Of a stretch of DNA of 64,000 bases, positions 39,820 to 47,980 are shown piece by piece. The first letter of the stretch is position 1, and every line of letters starts with the position of its first letter. Origin of the DNA: Actinomadura violacea (GTDB lineage: Bacteria; Actinomycetota; Actinomycetes; Streptosporangiales; Streptosporangiaceae); contig NZ_JAGEPF010000002.1 of assembly GCF_017573465.1 (NCBI RefSeq), positions 248,001 to 312,000 on the forward strand, given 5' to 3'. The position numbers and the translations under genes were made by a program. Under the pieces are notes generated by a model. It was not told where the DNA came from and did not search any database. It saw only the letters and a program-made list of their open reading frames with translations.

Positions 39820-41374
39820 TGTCGCGGTCCTTCCAGTACGGGTCCCGCAGCTTGCGCTTGAGCAGCTTGCCGTTGGGCTCGCGCGGCATGGTCTCGATGA
39901 AGTCGATGCTCTTCGGCCACTTCATCTTCGCCAGCCGCCCCTCGAGGGACGCCAGGATCTCCGCGGCCAGCTCCGGCCCGGGCTCGGTGCCCTCGGCGGG
40001 CTCGACGACGGCCTTGATCTGCTCGCCCCACTCGTCGTCGGGGATGCCGAACACGGCGACGTCCGCGACCTTGGGGTGCAGGGTGATCTCGTTCTCGATC
40101 TCGGCCGGGTAGATGTTCGCCCCGCCCGAGATGATCATGTCGGCCTTGCGGTCGGACAGGAACAGGAACCCGTCCTCGGTCAGGTAGCCGATGTCGCCGA
40201 CCGTGAAGAAGTCGCGGAGCCGGTTCTTCTCCGTCTTCTCCTTGTCGCCCTTGTACTCGAACTGGACGCCGGCCATCTTCATGTAGATGGTGCCGTGCTG
40301 CCCGGTCGGGACCTCGTTGCCGTCGTCGTCGACGATGAGCAGCTCGCTGATCGCCCACGCGTTGCCGACGGTGCCGGGGTGCGCGCGCCAGTCCTGCGGG
40401 CTGGCGATCGTGCCGCCGCCCTCGGTGGCCGCGTAGTACTCCCAGATGCAGTCGCCCCACCAGTCGAGCATCTGCTGCTTGATCGGGACGGGGCACGGCG
40501 CCGCCGCGTGGATCGCCCACTTCATCGACGACACGTCGTACTTGCCCCGCACCTCCTCCGGCAGCCCGAGCAGCCGCTTGAAGTGCGTCGGGACCATGTG
40601 GGTGTTGCTGATCCGGTGCTCCTGGATCAGCTTCAGCGTCTCCTCGGCCTCCCACTTGTCCATGTAGACGAGGGTGTGGCCCATCTGCAGCGCCGTCCCG
40701 CCGAACTGGGTGACGGCGGTGTGGTAGTTCGGCGAGGTGATCAGGTGCGCCTGGTGCTCACCGGTCGCCGGCTTGCCCGGCGTCATCCCGAACAGGCCGA
40801 GCAGGAACGTCATCAGCTCTGCGCTGTCGTCGGGGTCGAGCCCGTTCAGCGCGCGCTTGACGCCCTTCGGCCGCCCGGTCGTCCCGGACGTGTAGTGCAT
40901 CGTCGCGCCGGCGCTGCGGTTGTCCGGCAGCGTGTCCGGCTGCCCGTCGACGAGCTCGGCGTAGGGCCGGAAGCCCTCGACCTTCCCCCACCCGAACCGG
41001 CGGGACGCCTCGAGCCCCGCCTCGTCGGCGGCCTTCACGCCCTCGGCGGCGTACCGCTCGTGCACGAAGAACGCCTTGGCCTCGCTGTCGGCGACGATGT
41101 AGCCGATCTCCGGGCCGGTCAGATGCCAGTTGATCGGCGTGTAGTACCAGCCCGCCTGGAGCGCCGCCAGGTAGAGGACGAGCCCCTCGACCCCGTTCGG
41201 GACGAGCCCGCAGATGCCGTCGCCGTCCTTGAGGCCGAGCTCGCGGAGCCCGTGGACGAGCCGGTTCGCGCGGGCGAGCAGGTCGCCCGCGGAGTACTGC
41301 GTGCCGTCCGGATCGACGGCGGCGACCCACTCGGGATCGGCCTGCGCCAACCGCCAAAAGCCCAACGACCCCAT
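39809..41374 (-). CDS. Acyl-CoA synthetase (FadD19-like position)
   Basis: 521 residues. AMP-binding motif YTSGTTGRPKGV, YYAATEGGGT, GDIGYLTEDGFLFLSDRK and GANIYPAEIE, with the C-terminal catalytic Lys in EPNGKLLKRKL. Activates a long-chain or sterol side-chain acid to CoA. It opens the five-gene operon and diverges from the EchA19-like crotonase, the same neighbours as in the mycobacterial fadD19-echA19 pair; orthology is inferred from context. AAGGGAG precedes the ATG. Confidence 0.93.
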   Translation of the reverse strand: MGSLGFWRLAQADPEWVAAVDPDGTQYSAGDLLARANRLVHGLRELGLKDGDGICGLVPNGVEGLVLYLAALQAGWYYTPINWHLTGPEIGYIVADSEAKAFFVHERYAAEGVKAADEAGLEASRRFGWGKVEGFRPYAELVDGQPDTLPDNRSAGATMHYTSGTTGRPKGVKRALNGLDPDDSAELMTFLLGLFGMTPGKPATGEHQAHLITSPNYHTAVTQFGGTALQMGHTLVYMDKWEAEETLKLIQEHRISNTHMVPTHFKRLLGLPEEVRGKYDVSSMKWAIHAAAPCPVPIKQQMLDWWGDCIWEYYAATEGGGTIASPQDWRAHPGTVGNAWAISELLIVDDDGNEVPTGQHGTIYMKMAGVQFEYKGDKEKTEKNRLRDFFTVGDIGYLTEDGFLFLSDRKADMIISGGANIYPAEIENEITLHPKVADVAVFGIPDDEWGEQIKAVVEPAEGTEPGPELAAEILASLEGRLAKMKWPKSIDFIETMPREPNGKLLKRKLRDPYWKDRDSAI

Positions 41375-41434
41375 CGGATCTCCCTTGAGTGATCACGGTG
41401 AGCACCGCCTGCCGGCGGCGCCCGGCGACCAAAG

Positions 41435-41448
41435 TAGATCACGTTCTC
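41435..41448. promoter_or_regulatory. Degenerate KstR-like site TAGATCACGTTCTC (fadD side of the divergent promoter)
   Basis: Matches TnnAACnnGTTnnA except at two positions (A to T in the left AAC, and the final A). Followed by GTTTTGC. It is 60 bases before the FadD start. Confidence 0.5.
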
Positions 41449-41489
41449 GTTTTGCAGGGCAACCCCTACCGGTAGCGCATCGCCTTAAC

Positions 41490-41503
41490 TAGAATCTGTT
41501 CTT
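41490..41503. promoter_or_regulatory. Degenerate KstR-like site TAGAATCTGTTCTT (echA side of the divergent promoter)
   Basis: Two mismatches from the KstR consensus. GTTCTTGTTTTGC here repeats GTTCTCGTTTTGC of the site at 41435 with one change, on the same strand. It is 26 bases before the crotonase start, directly upstream of its ribosome site AGGAGG. Confidence 0.5.
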
Positions 41504-41529
41504 GTTTTGCCCATCGCAGGAGGATGTCC

Positions 41530-42342
41530 ATGGCCGAGCTGCTGCCGATCAGCACCGAGCACTGCACCGTCGAGCGGGACGGCCACGTCGTCATCGTCAC
41601 GATGAACCGCCCCGAGGCGCGCAACGCGCTCAGCACGGCCATGCTCGTCGGCCTCGCCGACGCCTGGGCCTACATGTCCGACACCCCCGAGGTCCGCGCC
41701 GGCATCCTCACCGGAGCCGACGGCACCTTCTGCGCGGGCGCCGACCTGAAGGCGATGTCGCAGCCGCCGTCCGACCCCCGCGTCGCGGAGCGCGCCGCGC
41801 AGATCACCGACTACCACTGGAAGGGCCTGCTGCGCGACGGCCGCCCGACCAAGCCGCTCATCTGCGCCATCGAGGGCTACGCCGTCGCCGGCGGCACCGA
41901 GCTCCTCGCCGGCACCGACCTGCGCGTCGTCGCAGAGGGCGCCACCCTCGGCCTCTTCGAGGCCAAGCGCGGCCTGTTCCCCATGGGCGGCTCCGCCGTC
42001 CGCCTCCCCCGCCAGATCGGCACCGCCGCCGCCCTCGACATCCTCCTCACCGCCCGCGAGGTCACCCCGCAGGAGGCCCTCGCGATGGGCCTCATCAACA
42101 AGGTCGTCCCGGACGGCCAGGCCCTCGCCGCCGCCCGCGAGATGGCCGACCGGATCGCCGCCTGCGCCCCGCTGTCCGTCCAGGCGATCCTCCGCGCCGT
42201 CCGCGAGACCGAGCACCTCCCCGAGGAGGAGGCGCTCAAGGTCTCCGACGAGATCGGCTGGCCCGTCTTCACCACCGAGGACGCCAAGGAGGGCTCGAAG
42301 GCCTTCAAGGAGAAGCGCGACCCCATCTACCACGGCAAATAG
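41530..42342 (+). CDS. Enoyl-CoA hydratase/crotonase (EchA19-like)
   Basis: 270 residues. Crotonase fold with the oxyanion loops FCAGADLKAMS (about 72-82) and AVAGGTELLAGTD, then EAKRGLFPMGGSAVRLPRQIG, which carries the Glu region used for hydration and matches EchA19-type enzymes; the C-terminus DAKEGSKAFKEKRDP fits too. Likely hydrates a 2-enoyl-CoA in sterol side-chain beta-oxidation. ATG at 41530 is chosen because AGGAGG is adjacent to the ATG at 41524 but six bases from this one. Divergent from the fadD operon. Confidence 0.92.
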   Translation: MAELLPISTEHCTVERDGHVVIVTMNRPEARNALSTAMLVGLADAWAYMSDTPEVRAGILTGADGTFCAGADLKAMSQPPSDPRVAERAAQITDYHWKGLLRDGRPTKPLICAIEGYAVAGGTELLAGTDLRVVAEGATLGLFEAKRGLFPMGGSAVRLPRQIGTAAALDILLTAREVTPQEALAMGLINKVVPDGQALAAAREMADRIAACAPLSVQAILRAVRETEHLPEEEALKVSDEIGWPVFTTEDAKEGSKAFKEKRDPIYHGK

Positions 42343-42417
42343 AACTTCCCTCGCGAAAGCGACGTCGTCCGAGCAGCGCCGGTGCCCTGTCGCTCCGGCG
42401 CTGTAGGCTCCGGAACC

Positions 42418-42687
42418 ATGAGCGCAGAACCGATCGAGCCCACTCCGGCGGAGGCGACGACCGAGCCGTACGAAGTCATTCATCTGGGCGGCGAAGCCGC
42501 AGCCGTGGTCCCCCTGCGCGACCTCAGGCGGATGAAAGCGCTCGAACGCCGCGCGTCGGCCGATGACATCGAAGAGGCCGACGCCGAAGCGATGTACGCG
42601 GAGTTCGAAGAATGGGAGGCGGCGGGCCGGCCGGGAGCGATGTCCCACGAGGAGGTCACGCGCTTCCTTCTCGGTGAAGCCGAGTGA
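42418..42687 (+). CDS. Phd/YefM-like antitoxin
   Basis: 89 residues. Contains EVIHLGGEAAAVVPLRDLRRMKALE, the core of the Phd/YefM DNA-binding domain, then an acidic C-terminal helix (EEADAEAMYAEFEEWEAAG) that would wrap the toxin. ATG has no strong ribosome site, as is usual. Overlaps the toxin gene by 4 nt (GTGA). Expected to neutralise the toxin and autorepress. Confidence 0.82.
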   Translation: MSAEPIEPTPAEATTEPYEVIHLGGEAAAVVPLRDLRRMKALERRASADDIEEADAEAMYAEFEEWEAAGRPGAMSHEEVTRFLLGEAE

Positions 42688-42926
42688 AGATCGAATGGTC
42701 GCCTGCGGCCAAGAGGTCCGCGGCACGGTTCATGCGCGACCAGGACGGCATGCGCCGGCTGCTGGCCGCCATCGACCTGCTGGCGGACGACCCCCATCCC
42801 CCTGATGCCTTCGTCCGGGGTGAGTACCACCGCCTCCGGGCCGGGCCCTATCGCGTCATGTACCTGGTGCAGGACCAGCTGATCACGGTCGACCACGTCG
42901 ACCGGATCGCCGACCAGGGCGAATAG
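42684..42926 (+). CDS. RelE/ParE-type toxin
   Basis: 80 residues. N-terminal KIEWSPAAKRSAARFM, then AIDLLADDPHPPDAF and the barrel LRAGPYRVMYLVQDQLITVDHVDRI, all as in the RelE/ParE superfamily. Probably a ribosome-dependent mRNase or gyrase inhibitor; which cannot be told from sequence. GTG start, coupled to the antitoxin. Acquired addiction module in an otherwise metabolic region. Confidence 0.87.
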   Translation: MKIEWSPAAKRSAARFMRDQDGMRRLLAAIDLLADDPHPPDAFVRGEYHRLRAGPYRVMYLVQDQLITVDHVDRIADQGE

Positions 42927-43070
42927 CGTCCAGCACAGGCGCCGATGGCGGGCACCGACCGCTGCCGGTTCTACACGACGCCGCCGGCGCCCGTGTAGAT
43001 CGTCTCTGCGGTCGCCGCCGTCGTCCGGTGGTCGTGCTGCTCTACCGGCTGAACTGCGCGTGAGGCCGCG

Positions 43071-43703
43071 CTACGGGACGGGCGGGGTCTCGGTGCGGAA
43101 GCTGTGGCCGAGCTCCGGGCCGAGGCCGAAGTAGTGCCGGAAGTTGTAGATGAGCGGGCTCCACTCGGCCGGGTCCACGTGCTGCGTGCCAGGGACGACG
43201 ATGCGCGGATCGGCGTGCACCCGCAGCACCTCGGCCTCGGCGATGACGAAGCCGCTGGCGGCGCCCGGCTCCACCCGCACGGCGTGGGCCTCCAGCTGCA
43301 GCGGGCACTCGGCGACGCGGGGCGGCCCGACCGTCTCCGACGCCCTGGGCCGCAGGCCGGACGCGGTGAACTTGTCCGGCTCGAACCGGAAGCGGTCCGC
43401 CTTCGCGGCGGGCACCGGGTCGCGGCCCGTCAGCGGCGCCAGCCGCTCCACGGCCCGCCACTGCTCCGGACCGGGCACGTTGATCACCAGCCCGGGGCGC
43501 GCCGTCAGGTTGCGGGCGGTCTGCCCCTGCGCGCCCAGCCCCAGCACGACGCTGCGGCCGAGCGCCCACGCCGACGACATCGGCGCGAGGTTGGGGGTCC
43601 CGTCCTCGTTCTCCGTCGACAGCAGCACCACCGGCGTGCCGAAGTACAGGATGCTGGGCTCGATCGCGATGTGAGCGGCCTGCTCGGCGGCTGCGGTCTC
43701 CAT
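43071..43703 (-). CDS. Flavin reductase-like FMN-binding protein
   Basis: 210 residues. Split-barrel flavin reductase domain: ILYFGTPVVLLSTENEDGTPNLAPMSSAWALG near 18-50, NLTARPGLVINVPGP, then EAEVLRVHADPRIV. The split barrel binds FMN and may reduce it with NAD(P)H or act as a diflavin-type oxidoreductase. Single gene, 119 bases from the upstream terminator. Not obviously linked to neighbours; a partner monooxygenase is not next to it. Confidence 0.85.
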   Translation of the reverse strand: METAAAEQAAHIAIEPSILYFGTPVVLLSTENEDGTPNLAPMSSAWALGRSVVLGLGAQGQTARNLTARPGLVINVPGPEQWRAVERLAPLTGRDPVPAAKADRFRFEPDKFTASGLRPRASETVGPPRVAECPLQLEAHAVRVEPGAASGFVIAEAEVLRVHADPRIVVPGTQHVDPAEWSPLIYNFRHYFGLGPELGHSFRTETPPVP

Positions 43704-43758
43704 GAGCCGCAGCGTAGGACGCGGTCGTTTCGACGCCCGCCGAACGATCTCCGGCGGG

Positions 43759-43791
43759 CCGGCGCCCGTCCCTTTCCGGGACGGGCGCCGG
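43759..43791. terminator. Hairpin terminator downstream of the secreted repeat protein
   Basis: CCGGCGCCCGTCCC and GGGACGGGCGCCGG form a perfect 14-bp stem with loop TTTCC. It is 31 bases after the stop of the minus-strand repeat protein and before the flavin reductase gene, so it insulates the two. Confidence 0.82.
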
Positions 43792-43822
43792 TCTCGCTAC
43801 TTCAGCCTCACTCGCCGCACCG

Positions 43823-44944
43823 TTACTTGCGGCGCCAGTGCGCCAGGTCGGCCCCCTTCGTCGCCGTGGTGGAGGTCTGCCCGACAGCCCACATGGTCGT
43901 GGTCCCCGGGCGGAGGGCCAGTGCGGACGCCCTGACCGTGGTCCCCGCGGGCGCGGCGAGCGTCTCGTTGGACCAGACGCCCGCCTTGGTGCGGTGGCGC
44001 AGGGTGCTGCCGGACGTGACCCAGATGCCGCCGGCGCCGTCGGAGGCGATCTTGCCCATGGAAGTGCCGGCGGCGCCGAGGACGTTCGTCCACTTGGTGC
44101 CATTCCAGTGCGCCAGCATCGCCCGGGAGGAGGCCTTGCCCGCCGCGTCCGCGACCCGGGCCGTACCGACCGCCCAGACGTCGTTGTCGGAGGCGGCGTA
44201 CACGTCGCTCAGCGCCGATGCGATCTCGCCCTGGACGGTCCCCGCGACGTCCGGGAACGGGATGGTGGTCCAGGACTTGCCATTCCAGTGGGCGGTGGCG
44301 GGCTTGCCCTCGCCCGCCCAGCCGACCACCCACGCGCTGGTGGGCGAGACGGCGGTGATGGCGTAGGGCTTGACCCCGATCGGGGTGTCGGCCCAAGCCG
44401 TTCCGTCCCAGTGCTTGGCCTCCGAGAAGCCGACCACCCACGTGCTGCCGGCGCCGGCGGTGGCGATCTCCCTCGGCGTGAAGCTGTACGGGAACTTGGC
44501 CGTGCTCCAGGTCTTGCCGTTCCAGTGCAGCACGGCGTTGGTGTCGCCCGAGGTGTTCAGCTGGCCGGCCACCCACAGATTCGACGCCGACGTCGCCGCG
44601 ACGGCGTTGAAGTAGTACGGGCTCGCGGCCGCGGGCAGCGCCACGTCGGTCCAGGTGTCGCCGGTCAGCCGCTGGAGGATCGGCTTGGAATCCGAGGAGC
44701 CGTACTGGCCGCCGGCGGCCCACATGGTGCCGTCCGGGGCCGTGGCGAGACTGCCGAGGGCGTTGCTCTTGTCCGCCGTGGGGGTGCTCTGGACGATGGG
44801 CCACACCGTCCCCTCGGCCGCCGCGACCGAGGACGCCGCGTGCTTCTCGCCCGACCCCGTCGCGGTGGTGATCCCGGCCGTGACCGCCGCCGCGCCCAGC
44901 GCGACCGCCGCTCCCGTGACGACCAGTTTCCTGCGTGTCTTCAC
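43823..44944 (-). CDS. Secreted beta-propeller-like repeat protein
   Basis: 373 residues. A basic start and a hydrophobic signal-like segment (RKLVVTGAAVALGAAAVTAG) lead into about six repeats with the core HWNGKTWSTA/HWDGTAWADTP and interspersed NVWAVG-type strands. The pattern suggests a beta-propeller or a Kelch-like surface protein. No enzyme motif. GTG start with AAGGAG five bases upstream; the ORF could begin 20 codons earlier but would lose the signal peptide position. Single gene with its own terminator. Confidence 0.8.
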   Translation of the reverse strand: MKTRRKLVVTGAAVALGAAAVTAGITTATGSGEKHAASSVAAAEGTVWPIVQSTPTADKSNALGSLATAPDGTMWAAGGQYGSSDSKPILQRLTGDTWTDVALPAAASPYYFNAVAATSASNLWVAGQLNTSGDTNAVLHWNGKTWSTAKFPYSFTPREIATAGAGSTWVVGFSEAKHWDGTAWADTPIGVKPYAITAVSPTSAWVVGWAGEGKPATAHWNGKSWTTIPFPDVAGTVQGEIASALSDVYAASDNDVWAVGTARVADAAGKASSRAMLAHWNGTKWTNVLGAAGTSMGKIASDGAGGIWVTSGSTLRHRTKAGVWSNETLAAPAGTTVRASALALRPGTTTMWAVGQTSTTATKGADLAHWRRK

Positions 44945-45125
44945 CCTGCTCCTTCGCCTGCCGAAATTGATCTTGAAAGGGCAGAAGCTAACAGGGCCCG
45001 GCACGGACGCGTGGAAGAATCTCGAATTTTACCGCTTTGATCATCTTTTTCGGCGATCCTGGATCGGGCCGGAGCGGTTCACCGGCGCGCTGCGCGTCGA
45101 CGCCATCGAGTACCCGCCGACGCGG

Positions 45126-45160
45126 CGGCGGCCGGGGCGCGCGATGCGCCCCGGCCGCCG
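45126..45160. terminator. Hairpin terminator downstream of the flavoenzyme gene
   Basis: CGGCGGCCGGGGCGC and GCGCCCCGGCCGCCG form a 15-bp perfect stem with loop GCGAT, 18 bases after the stop of the minus-strand flavoenzyme. Confidence 0.83.
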
Positions 45161-45178
45161 TCCCTGCCCTGGTGGGGG

Positions 45179-46288
45179 TCAGCCTTCGGTGATCGTGTTG
45201 AGCCGCTCGATCGACTCGACGTACTCCTCGATCAGGTCGTAGACGACCTGGGCGGCCGGCTTCACCTGGTTCATCGAGCCGACGATCTGGCCGACCGGGA
45301 AGGTGACCAGCTCGCCGTCGCCGGACCGGGCGATCCGCGGCAGCGCGTCGGCGATCAGCATGAACTGCATCGGCATCGGCAGGTAGCCGGGCGACTTCTC
45401 GCTCTCCCACGCCTCGGTCCACGCGGTCTTGAGGAACCGCGCGGGCTTGCCCGTCCAGGCCCGGGACCGGACCGTGTCGCGGGAGGTGGCCGCGAGCAGC
45501 TTCGGCAGCGCCCGCTCGGGGGTGTCCGCCTCGTCGACGGTCAGCCAGATCGACCCGGTCCAGACGCCGTCGGCGCCGAGCGCGAGCCCGGCCGCCATCT
45601 GCCGGCCGCGGCCGATGCCGCCCGCCGCGAGGACGATGGTGTCCTCGCCGACCGCGTCCACGACCTCGGGGATCAGCACCATCGTGGACACGTCGCCGGT
45701 GTGGCCGCCGGCCTCGGTGCCCTGCGCGATGATGATGTCCACGCCGGCCTCGACCTGCTTGCGGGCGTGCCGCGCGTTGGAGGCCAGGCCGCCGACCTTC
45801 ACGCCGTGCTGGTGGGCCAGCTCGGCGACGTCGGCCGGGGGCGGGCCGAGGGCGCTCGCCAGCAGCGCGATCGGGTGCTTGAGGGCGATCTCGACCTGCG
45901 GCCGGGCCGTCTGGTCGGTCCAGCCGAGCAGCACCTTGCTCGCGCTCTCGGTGGACGCCTCGACGCCGTGCTCCTGGAGCAGGTTCTCCAGGAACTGACG
46001 GTGCTCGGCCGGGATCATGCCCTGGAGCTTGCCGACCAGTTCCTCGGCGTCGCCGAGGTCGGCGCCCTCGTACTTGGCGGGCATCACCACGTCCACGCCG
46101 TACGGCTTGCCGCCGACGTGCTCGTCGATCCACTTGAGCTCGAGCTCGAGCTCCTCGGGGGTGAAGTACAGGGCGCCGAGGACGCCCATGCCGCCGGCGC
46201 GGCTCACCGCCGCGACGACGTCGCGGCAGTGACTGAACGCAAAGATCGGGTACTCGATGCCGAATTGTTCGGTGACTCGTGTCCGCAC
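45179..46288 (-). CDS. Nitronate monooxygenase-type FMN oxidoreductase (possible IpdC relative)
   Basis: 369 residues. FMN TIM barrel: EYPIFAFSHCRDVVAAVSRAGGMG near the N-terminus, IAQGTEAGGHTGDVSTMVLIPEVVDAVG (FMN-binding, about 185-215) and ALGADGVWTGSIWL. The family covers nitronate monooxygenases and the cholesterol-ring enzyme IpdC (Mtb Rv3553). A KstR-type palindrome lies 32 bases upstream, which favours the steroid role, although Mtb Rv3553 is under KstR2; so this is inference. GTG at 46288 preferred: a TTG at 46324 would overlap the operator. Confidence 0.84.
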   Translation of the reverse strand: MRTRVTEQFGIEYPIFAFSHCRDVVAAVSRAGGMGVLGALYFTPEELELELKWIDEHVGGKPYGVDVVMPAKYEGADLGDAEELVGKLQGMIPAEHRQFLENLLQEHGVEASTESASKVLLGWTDQTARPQVEIALKHPIALLASALGPPPADVAELAHQHGVKVGGLASNARHARKQVEAGVDIIIAQGTEAGGHTGDVSTMVLIPEVVDAVGEDTIVLAAGGIGRGRQMAAGLALGADGVWTGSIWLTVDEADTPERALPKLLAATSRDTVRSRAWTGKPARFLKTAWTEAWESEKSPGYLPMPMQFMLIADALPRIARSGDGELVTFPVGQIVGSMNQVKPAAQVVYDLIEEYVESIERLNTITEG

Positions 46289-46319
46289 GGTCTCGACCCT
46301 AGGCGCGTCCGCCCAAAAC

Positions 46320-46333
46320 TGCAACAGGTTCTA
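46320..46333. promoter_or_regulatory. KstR-type operator TGCAACAGGTTCTA upstream of the flavoenzyme gene
   Basis: Matches TnnAACnnGTTnnA at all fixed positions. It is 32 bases before the GTG start, followed on the same strand by GTTGAGG, as after the other sites. Second exact match in the window. Confidence 0.68.
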
Positions 46334-46389
46334 GTTGAGGAAATCTCCTGGGCACGCAGAACAGGTGGTCCGAACGTTGCAGACGCCCC

Positions 46390-46403
46390 TAGAACACGTA
46401 TCA
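46390..46403. promoter_or_regulatory. Weaker KstR-like site TAGAACACGTATCA
   Basis: One mismatch (GTA instead of GTT). It is 70 bases from the stronger site and could give cooperative binding, or be coincidental. Confidence 0.35.
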
Positions 46404-46425
46404 ACATGCGGCCGGGACACGCGAA

Positions 46426-46455
46426 GGCCCCGCGGCCGGTGCGGCCCGCGGGGCC
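46426..46455. terminator. Hairpin terminator downstream of the DUF3068 gene
   Basis: GGCCCCGCGG and CCGCGGGGCC form a 10-bp stem, with a small inner CCG/CGG pair in the loop. It is 19 bases after the DUF3068 stop on the minus strand. Confidence 0.72.
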
Positions 46456-46474
46456 CGGTGGTGGACGTGAGGGG

Positions 46475-47791
46475 TCAGCGGCGGCGCGACGGCAGCCGGC
46501 GCTGGCGGCCGTCGGACGGCGCCCGCCGTGCCTGCGGCTTGCCGCCCTGGGCGGGCGCCGGTGCGGCACCGTCCGGCTTGGCCGCGGGGGCCGCGCCGCC
46601 GTCCGCGAACGACCCGGGCGGGGCCGCGGCACGCGCCGCGAACGACCCGGGCGGCGCGGCGGGAGAGGCGGCCGCGCCCTCACCGGACGCACCGGGGGCC
46701 GCGGGCGCGCCTGGGCCGCCGGGTGTTTCGGGGCCGCCGGGTGCGCCGGGTGCGCCGGGTGCGCCGGGGGCCGCCGAGGCGGCGAGGGGCTGGGGCGGGC
46801 CCGCGTCGCCGAACTTGCCGTCGGCGCGCCGCGGCGCCTCGACCGGCGGCGGCGTCCGGTCGCGCGCCAGCCCGAGCAGGCCGCCGGCGAGCAGCAGCAC
46901 CAGCCCGGCGAACACCGTGCCCGCCGGCACGTAGCTGCGCACGAGGTCGATCTGCAGCGCCGTCTTGTCCGACATCTTGACCAGGTCCCGCTGGTCCTTG
47001 TCGAGGGTGATCAGGTCGGCCTGCGCGACGAGCATCTTGCCCTTGCCGTCGGGCGTCTGCACCCAGCTGCGGATGTTCTCCCGCTGCTTGACCGGCACGC
47101 CGGTGCGCGGGTCCACCCACATGGTGTTGTAGGCCTCGGTGTAGCGGTCGGCCTTCTGGGCGCCCTTGTCGGCGGGCAGCCCGAGCATGTCCGCCGGCAT
47201 CTTGGTGTCGAGCGAGGCCGTCTTGGTCAGCGGGATGTGCTGGGTGAACCGGTAGGTCGCGAGGCCGCGCACCCGCTCGACGGCGCCGAACTGCATCGGC
47301 GCCTGCTGCTTGGTGGTCATGTCGAAGAACGGGTAGTCGCGCTTCTGCACGTTCCCGATCGGGAACAGCAGCCCGTACCCCGACATCCGGACGGTGCTGT
47401 CACCCTCGACGTTGGCGCCGCAGCAGTTGACGAGCAGGCCCGTCCGGCGGTCGAACGCGATCCGGAACTTCTGGATCTGCACCGGGGTGTCGGGCTTGGC
47501 CTGGTCGTAGATGTCGGTGGTGGAGTCCCAGACGGCGATCTTGTTGTTGCCGCCGTTGGCCCGGACGTCGCCGCGGATGGTGTTGTTGGCGCGCAGCGTG
47601 ACGCCGTTCTTCAGCTTCAGGTCCGACTGGTCGAAGTAGGTGCTGTTCGGCGACTCCAGCCGGGTGACCTGGTAGTGGTTCAGCGGCGCCTGCACCACCT
47701 GGTCGGCCACGTAGAACCGGACCAGCGGCGCGAGCGCGAGAAAGAAGGCGCCCAGGCCGATCAGGATCAGGCCGACCACCGGTCGCCGCAT
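46475..47791 (-). CDS. DUF3068 (PorA-family) membrane protein
   Basis: 438 residues. N-terminal TM helix (VVGLILIGLGAFFLALAPLVRF), a large ectodomain beginning YVADQVVQAPLNHYQ and including DYPFFDMTTKQQAPMQF, then a second TM helix near 295-315 and a Gly/Ala/Pro-rich cytoplasmic tail. DUF3068 proteins are widespread in actinobacteria and are usually found with glycosyltransferase clusters, as here. Function unknown despite the PorA name. ATG at 47791 has GGAGG five bases upstream. Divergent from the methyltransferase. Confidence 0.85.
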   Translation of the reverse strand: MRRPVVGLILIGLGAFFLALAPLVRFYVADQVVQAPLNHYQVTRLESPNSTYFDQSDLKLKNGVTLRANNTIRGDVRANGGNNKIAVWDSTTDIYDQAKPDTPVQIQKFRIAFDRRTGLLVNCCGANVEGDSTVRMSGYGLLFPIGNVQKRDYPFFDMTTKQQAPMQFGAVERVRGLATYRFTQHIPLTKTASLDTKMPADMLGLPADKGAQKADRYTEAYNTMWVDPRTGVPVKQRENIRSWVQTPDGKGKMLVAQADLITLDKDQRDLVKMSDKTALQIDLVRSYVPAGTVFAGLVLLLAGGLLGLARDRTPPPVEAPRRADGKFGDAGPPQPLAASAAPGAPGAPGAPGGPETPGGPGAPAAPGASGEGAAASPAAPPGSFAARAAAPPGSFADGGAAPAAKPDGAAPAPAQGGKPQARRAPSDGRQRRLPSRRR

Positions 47792-47928
47792 GAACACCTC
47801 CGGGACTGCGGTCCGTTCCCCGTGCCGTGAGGCCGGATTCCGGCGTGCGCGGTCAGGCTACAGGACTTGCCAAACCACCCGTCCAATAGCATCCGCCACT
47901 CACCGCGCGAATCTGAAGAATCTTCCCA

Positions 47929-47943
47929 TACCGGCGGCCGGTA
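47929..47943. promoter_or_regulatory. Inverted repeat TACCGG-CGG-CCGGTA upstream of the methyltransferase
   Basis: Perfect 6-nt arms in the 189-base gap between the divergent DUF3068 and methyltransferase genes, 37 bases before the latter. The shorter GAAGA-A-TCTTC lies at 47915-47925. Possible operator for the envelope cluster; no regulator is adjacent. Confidence 0.35.
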
Positions 47944-47980
47944 AGCTCCGCCTGTACTCCCCGTGATCCGTGAGGTTGCC

